Of a DNA stretch of 64,000 bases, positions 60,149 through 64,000 are shown piece by piece (positions within the stretch are counted from its first letter, which is position 1; the number at the start of each line of letters is the position of its first letter). Location of the stretch: NCBI GenBank assembly GCA_020726505.1, contig JAHLEZ010000006.1, positions 620,001 to 684,000 of the forward strand, written 5' to 3'. The DNA is from Leptodontidium sp. MPI-SDFR-AT-0119. Taxonomy: Eukaryota; Ascomycota; Leotiomycetes; Helotiales; Leptodontidiaceae. The translations under genes were made by a program, and so were the position numbers. The notes under the pieces were generated by a model. It saw only the letters and a list, made by a program, of their open reading frames with translations. It did not search any database and had not been told where the DNA came from.

Positions 60149-61585
60149 ATGTCTTTCAATAAAAGGTTCCTACCTCCGCCTCCTGAGAACTACCTTCCTG
60201 TCGAGAATCCCACTCCATCGTTCTGGCATGAAAACCTTCATGAACTCCATGATGCTCGCACCACGCCCGATTTGCCGCCCTCCAGCGACGTTGTTATCAT
60301 TGGAGCAGGATATGCAGGTATTGCTACAGCATATCATTTGAAGAAGGGCACGCGTCAGAACAATCTGTCAATTACGATTTTGGAGGCGCGGGGTATTTGC
60401 TCGGGGGCAACGGGTAGAAATGGAGGCCACCTTCGTCCAGATATGTACGGTCACATACCAAAGTATATCGAGCGTGCTGGAGTCAAAGCGGGTTTGGAAA
60501 TCGCTGAATTTGAAGTCGCGCATTTGGATGCGATCAAGAAAGTGATCGAGAAGGAGAAGATTGATTGCGACTTTACACTGACGAGAACGGTGGATGTGTG
60601 GATCAACAAAACTGCTGCCATCAAAGCAAGAGAAGTGTATGATCTCATGTCTTCCTACAATTTGGCGTATATGGACGACGTCTTCTTCTCGAGAAGCGAG
60701 GACGCGGAGAATATTTCTGGCATCAAGGGCGCTCAAGCCTGCGCTACATACACGGCTGGGACGCTCTCACCATATAAACTCATCCTTCGACTCGCCCAGA
60801 TTCTCGTCGAGGCAAAGCTGGTTAATATCCAAACAACTACACCTGTCACACAGGTATCGCCAGATCCAAGGGGCGGCTTCATCATCACAACTCCACGCGG
60901 AACTATTCATGCTAAGCAAGTCGTGTACGCCAATAACGCACACGTTGCTGGACTCCTCCCCGACTACAAGAACGCAATTGTTCCCTGCAAGGGAATATGT
61001 TCACACATCACCGTCCCTGCCGATACCCGAGCACCTCTCCTCACCAACTCCTACATCATCCGCGAAGATGATGGTACGCTCGCCTACCTCACGCCTAAGA
61101 TCGACGGAAGTATTGTAGTAGGCGGCGCAAGCTCGAAATTCAAGCCTTTCCCAGAAGAGTGGTACAATAACGTCGATGACAGCACGTTGATTGAGCCCGG
61201 CAAGGACCACTTCGATACATACATGCAGCGCTTCTTCCACGGATGGGAGAACACCGGTGCGAAAGTCGAAAAGATCTGGTCTGGTGTCATGGGCTATAGT
61301 TTTGATTCGAATCCGCATGTTGGCGTGTTACCGAAGAAGGGTCCTGTGAAGACTAGGAAGTGGTGGTGGCCGTGGGGGGCGAGTGAGAAGAATGACCAGT
61401 TTGTTCTTGCGGGGTTTAATGGGCATGGTATGCCGGTGATTTGGCTTGCGGCGAAGGGCATTGCGAAGATGATTACTGAGGGTGTGGAGTTTGAGAAGAC
61501 GGGTGTGCCTAGGTTGTTTAAGACGACGAGGGAGAGGATTGAGAAGTCACTTGATAGTCAGAATGGGGGAGATATTATGGCTTAG
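60149..61585 (+). CDS. FAD-dependent oxidoreductase, DAO type (amine or amino-acid oxidase)
   Basis: A single exon of 478 residues from ATG 60149 (MSFNKRFLPPPPENYLPVEN), a start seen in fungal members of this family. The Rossmann motif IIGAGYAG lies at residues 50-57, and ATGRNGGH and GFNGHGMP, in the second FAD-binding part, fit the DadA/DAO class (PF01266), so it oxidises an amine, an N-methyl or D-amino acid type substrate. The frame is open further to ATG 60017, which would add 44 residues including a hydrophobic stretch, giving a possible membrane anchor. I cannot decide which is used. It lies between a Zn2Cys6 regulator and an amino acid permease, which suits a role in amino acid or amine use. 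No intron was detected. Confidence 0.85.
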   Translation: MSFNKRFLPPPPENYLPVENPTPSFWHENLHELHDARTTPDLPPSSDVVIIGAGYAGIATAYHLKKGTRQNNLSITILEARGICSGATGRNGGHLRPDMYGHIPKYIERAGVKAGLEIAEFEVAHLDAIKKVIEKEKIDCDFTLTRTVDVWINKTAAIKAREVYDLMSSYNLAYMDDVFFSRSEDAENISGIKGAQACATYTAGTLSPYKLILRLAQILVEAKLVNIQTTTPVTQVSPDPRGGFIITTPRGTIHAKQVVYANNAHVAGLLPDYKNAIVPCKGICSHITVPADTRAPLLTNSYIIREDDGTLAYLTPKIDGSIVVGGASSKFKPFPEEWYNNVDDSTLIEPGKDHFDTYMQRFFHGWENTGAKVEKIWSGVMGYSFDSNPHVGVLPKKGPVKTRKWWWPWGASEKNDQFVLAGFNGHGMPVIWLAAKGIAKMITEGVEFEKTGVPRLFKTTRERIEKSLDSQNGGDIMA

Positions 61586-62107
61586 ATGAGGTAGCTTATG
61601 GAAGGAGGGAATAGCGGGAGTGTTCTCTTCAATCGGAACATTTCCTGGACAACAAATCACAAATGTTATTCTAATCCTTGAGAACCCTTCTTTAAATTGC
61701 CTTTCAACATTTCAATATTTAGGCTGGACATCCTTCATGTCTCCATCAACATTCCCATTTCGTAGGGTCTCTCTCAAACGGCTTAGCCGCCGAAAAGTAT
61801 TCTGAAATCCCCTAATCTCCCAACCCCAATCCCAATGCCAATCCCAACCCCCTTAAACTTACCTTCCTATCAATCTTCAGTCACCAGGACCCCCTTGGCC
61901 GACGGGAAACCTTCCAGTGCAGAACGGGAACCAGTGGACGAGTGGTGGTCCACTCCGAATATTCTTCAGGGGTGGACCTCGCTAAAGCCCCCTGGGCTCC
62001 ATAAGCTTTCCACTAAAGCTTCGCGCTCCCCCAGGTCTACTGACTCCGGGTTTTAGACCGTCGCCTGTCCTCTTTAAGGGAGAAGCCACACCCACACCAT
62101 CTTTTCC

Positions 62108-62113
62108 CTTATC
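62108..62113 (-). promoter_or_regulatory. GATAAG site (minus strand)
   Basis: CTTATC on the plus strand, about 400 bp upstream of the permease start. Matches the core of AreA/NIT2-type GATA factor sites. Confidence 0.4.
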
Positions 62114-62271
62114 TCTTGTGTTTGAAACGAGAGGAGCCCCCCCTGATTGGTCGATTGATCCTATCTGTATCTACTCAAGTTCGACTGGGATCTGGTAGTC
62201 AAGTCCTTTGGGGGTGGCGAGTATGCGGACGGACCCTTCGCCCCTCACCTCCTTCATCTTCACCAGACAGA

Positions 62272-62277
62272 GATAAG
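62272..62277 (+). promoter_or_regulatory. GATAAG site
   Basis: GATAAG in agagataagat, about 240 bp upstream of the permease start codon. Candidate AreA/NIT2-type site. Confidence 0.4.
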
Positions 62278-62345
62278 ATATGTCTGACTGGCTGGATGAA
62301 TGCATTTCGGAGTCCTGTGATGATTTTACTCCTCTAGGACGTCGA

Positions 62346-62351
62346 GATAAG
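62346..62351 (+). promoter_or_regulatory. GATAAG site
   Basis: GATAAG in gtcgagataagga, about 167 bp upstream of the start codon and 33 bp upstream of the TATA box. Candidate AreA/NIT2-type site. Confidence 0.4.
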
Positions 62352-62383
62352 GAAGATGGCTTTTACTCCGAAAGCTTCTTCTG

Positions 62384-62390
62384 TATAAAT
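62384..62390 (+). promoter_or_regulatory. TATA box candidate of the permease gene
   Basis: TATAAAT at 62384-62390, about 129 bp upstream of the start codon at 62513. The spacing leaves a leader of about 100 nt. Confidence 0.5.
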
Positions 62391-62512
62391 GCCTTTCTCC
62401 ATCTCTTGGTCCAGAAGCTTCTCTTCTCCTTACCAGTCTTGGTGCTGCTCCTGGTGCTGATCTAGTACCCTTTAAATCCTCACGATCCAGCTCCCACCCA
62501 AACTCAAAAGCG

Positions 62513-64000
62513 ATGTCTTCCACAGACGAAAAATCCTCAGGCAACATGGCGACCCCGAACGAGAAATCTCCAGCCTACGACACCAGCGGCGTCATCATGC
62601 CCGAGCTAGACATCGAATCCCCCGGCGAATTCGTCGAGGTGAAAGAACTGCGCCAGGGACTACACCAGCGCCATATCCAGATGATAGCTCTAGCCGGCAC
62701 GATCGGTACAGGGCTATTCCTGAGTTCCGGACGGGCCATCTCGCGGTCTGGGCCGTTGGGAGCGTTCATCGGGTATCTTGTTATGGGGGGCACTTCGTGT
62801 AGTGTTGTGCTTGCCGTGGCGGAGATGGGAGCTTTGGTACCGCTGAATGGGGGCATTGTGAGATATGCGGAGTATTTCGTGGATCCGGCTTTGTCGTTTG
62901 CGAATGGTTGGAATTTGGTTTATTCGTATATTGTTTCGATTCCTGCTGAGTAAGTGTGCTTGCTGGTTACATTGAGTAGCTTTCCAGACAGAGACTTGAC
63001 TTGACTTGTGTGCTAATTTCATTGGTAACTAGGCTCGTTGCGGCTGCTGTTCTCGTAGAGTTTTGGTTAACCATCAACTCTGCTATCTGGATTACGATTT
63101 TTGGAGTCTTGATGATCATTACATCAAGTTTATTCATTCGCGTATACGGAGAATTGGAATTTGGCTTCTCGATGATGAAGATTGCTTTGATCGTCGGCGT
63201 GAATATCATGGTAAGTGTTTCCCCTCAAATATTCGAACCAATCTCACATATCCAGTCCTTGGTCATCACCTGCGGAGGCGGACCAAATCACGAACCGATT
63301 GGATTCCAATACTGGCGACGACCTGGCCCTTTCGTCCAATACTTAGGAATTACTGGATCTCTTGGTCGATTCCTGGGTGTTTGGACTGCTCTTAATAATG
63401 CTTTGTATGCTTACTCTGGGATTGAGAATATCACTATGGCTGCTGCGGAGACGAAATCCCCGCGCCGAGCTATTCCAGATGCTGCAAAACGGATCTTCGT
63501 TCGTGTCTTGCTTTTCTATGGTATGTTTCTTGTTGTTGAGGAGGCTTGATATGTATTAACTCGGTGTCTAGTTATCTCGATCTTTATGGTTGGCTTGACT
63601 GTCCCGTCTGATGACCCAGATATCGCACGCTACAGTGGAACGGCAACAACGTCACCATTTGTTGGTAAGTCCACATCTCCTTCGCGCCGTCCAGAAATTT
63701 GAGCTTCACCTATATTCCGAGAGATGAACATGCGAAAGTCCTTGGAGCAAATGAACTAACCATCATCCAGTCGCTGCAAAACGCGCAGGAATCAAAGTCG
63801 TCCCCTCAATCATCAACGCCGTGATCCTGACCTCCGCCTGGTCGGCAGGCAATTCCCAAATGCTCGGCGCCACCCGCGTTCTCTACGGTCTTGCAATGGA
63901 CGGCCGAGCACCCAAGATCTTCACACGACTCAACAGATTTGCTATCCCCTACTTCGCCGTAGCGCTCTTTAGCGTATCTATGTGTCTTGGATTCATGACT
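62513..64000 (+). CDS. Amino acid permease (APC superfamily), 3' end cut by the window
   Basis: Exons 62513-62949, 63033-63210, 63256-63520, 63572-63664 and 63781 to beyond 64000 join in phase. The first 45 residues form a polar cytosolic tail; RQGLHQRHIQMIALAGTIGTGLFLSSG is the hallmark of the fungal yeast amino acid transporter family, and GNSQMLGATRVLYGLAMDGRAP in exon 5 is another. Hydrophobic segments follow each other as in 12-helix APC carriers. The intron at 63211-63255 is exactly 45 nt. It imports amino acids across the plasma membrane; the specificity cannot be read. Upstream GATAAG sites suggest nitrogen control. The gene continues past the end of the window, so the C-terminus is unknown. 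Confidence 0.92.

Larger units (their letters stand above)
61586..62512. promoter_or_regulatory. Promoter region of the amino acid permease gene
   Basis: About 930 bp. It holds three GATAAG sites and a TATA box (listed separately). No gene was recognised. Confidence 0.55.

Noticed and set aside
1..64000. tRNA, rRNA, CRISPR or complete transposon
   Set aside because: I scanned for T-arm like motifs, long direct or inverted repeats and transposase or reverse transcriptase motifs by eye and found none that hold up. A tRNAscan and a repeat-family search would be decisive.

Overview
The window looks like nuclear DNA from a filamentous ascomycete (Pezizomycotina). The evidence is dense short introns (45-113 nt in most genes, GT-AG, often with a ctaac/ctgac branch motif), three Zn2Cys6 transcription factors, and fungal-only families (HET domain, NACHT with fungal linker, fungal LtrA-type membrane protein, DUF7730-type protein, Ndt80/VIB-1-type regulator). 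A placement in Leotiomycetes is only my guess. No bacterial, viral or intact transposon gene was seen, and no tRNA, rRNA or CRISPR array was recognised.

Layout. 1-10918 is one large, gene-poor regulatory domain around a single gene: an Ndt80/PhoG-fold transcription factor of the VIB-1/XprG type (4539-6938). It has about 4.5 kb of pyrimidine-rich leader, a strong-context upstream ORF overlapping its start, and about 4 kb of downstream DNA without genes. 10919-11510 is a small membrane protein. 12870-24631 holds two divergent Zn2Cys6 regulators, a membrane-anchored cupin protein and two FAD monooxygenases, with a possibly decayed gene between them; it looks like a small oxidative metabolism cluster without a visible backbone synthase. 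25186-27275 is ALG10, a housekeeping ER glucosyltransferase. 28318-33378 holds an orphan ORF, an AIM6-type protein whose last splice junction does not keep frame, and an LtrA-like membrane protein.

33898-40668 holds two small or serine-rich proteins with a shared CEDC motif, a GPI-type Ser/Thr-rich surface protein, and a HET-domain gene with an apparent one-base frameshift at its N-terminus. A 3.8-kb gene-free stretch follows. 44431-45549 is a CHIP-type TPR/U-box ubiquitin ligase. 48173-49903 is a NACHT-type NTPase that has lost one glycine codon from its Walker A motif and has no N-terminal effector domain. 50777-51853 is a three-exon DUF7730-type gene, 53404-55948 a secreted S41-like peptidase homologue with a GPI-like tail. 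56641 to the window end holds a Zn2Cys6 regulator, an FAD-dependent amine or amino-acid oxidase and an amino acid permease (cut by the window edge) with three GATAAG sites and a TATA box upstream; these three may form a nitrogen-acquisition unit.

The best leads: two nonself-recognition type genes (HET and NACHT) that both look damaged lie in the same window as a VIB-1-type regulator, whose Neurospora relative is known to be needed for HET-gene expression; the VIB-1-type gene appears to be under uORF control; and seven introns in four genes (one other candidate gene aside) have exactly the same length, 45 nt.
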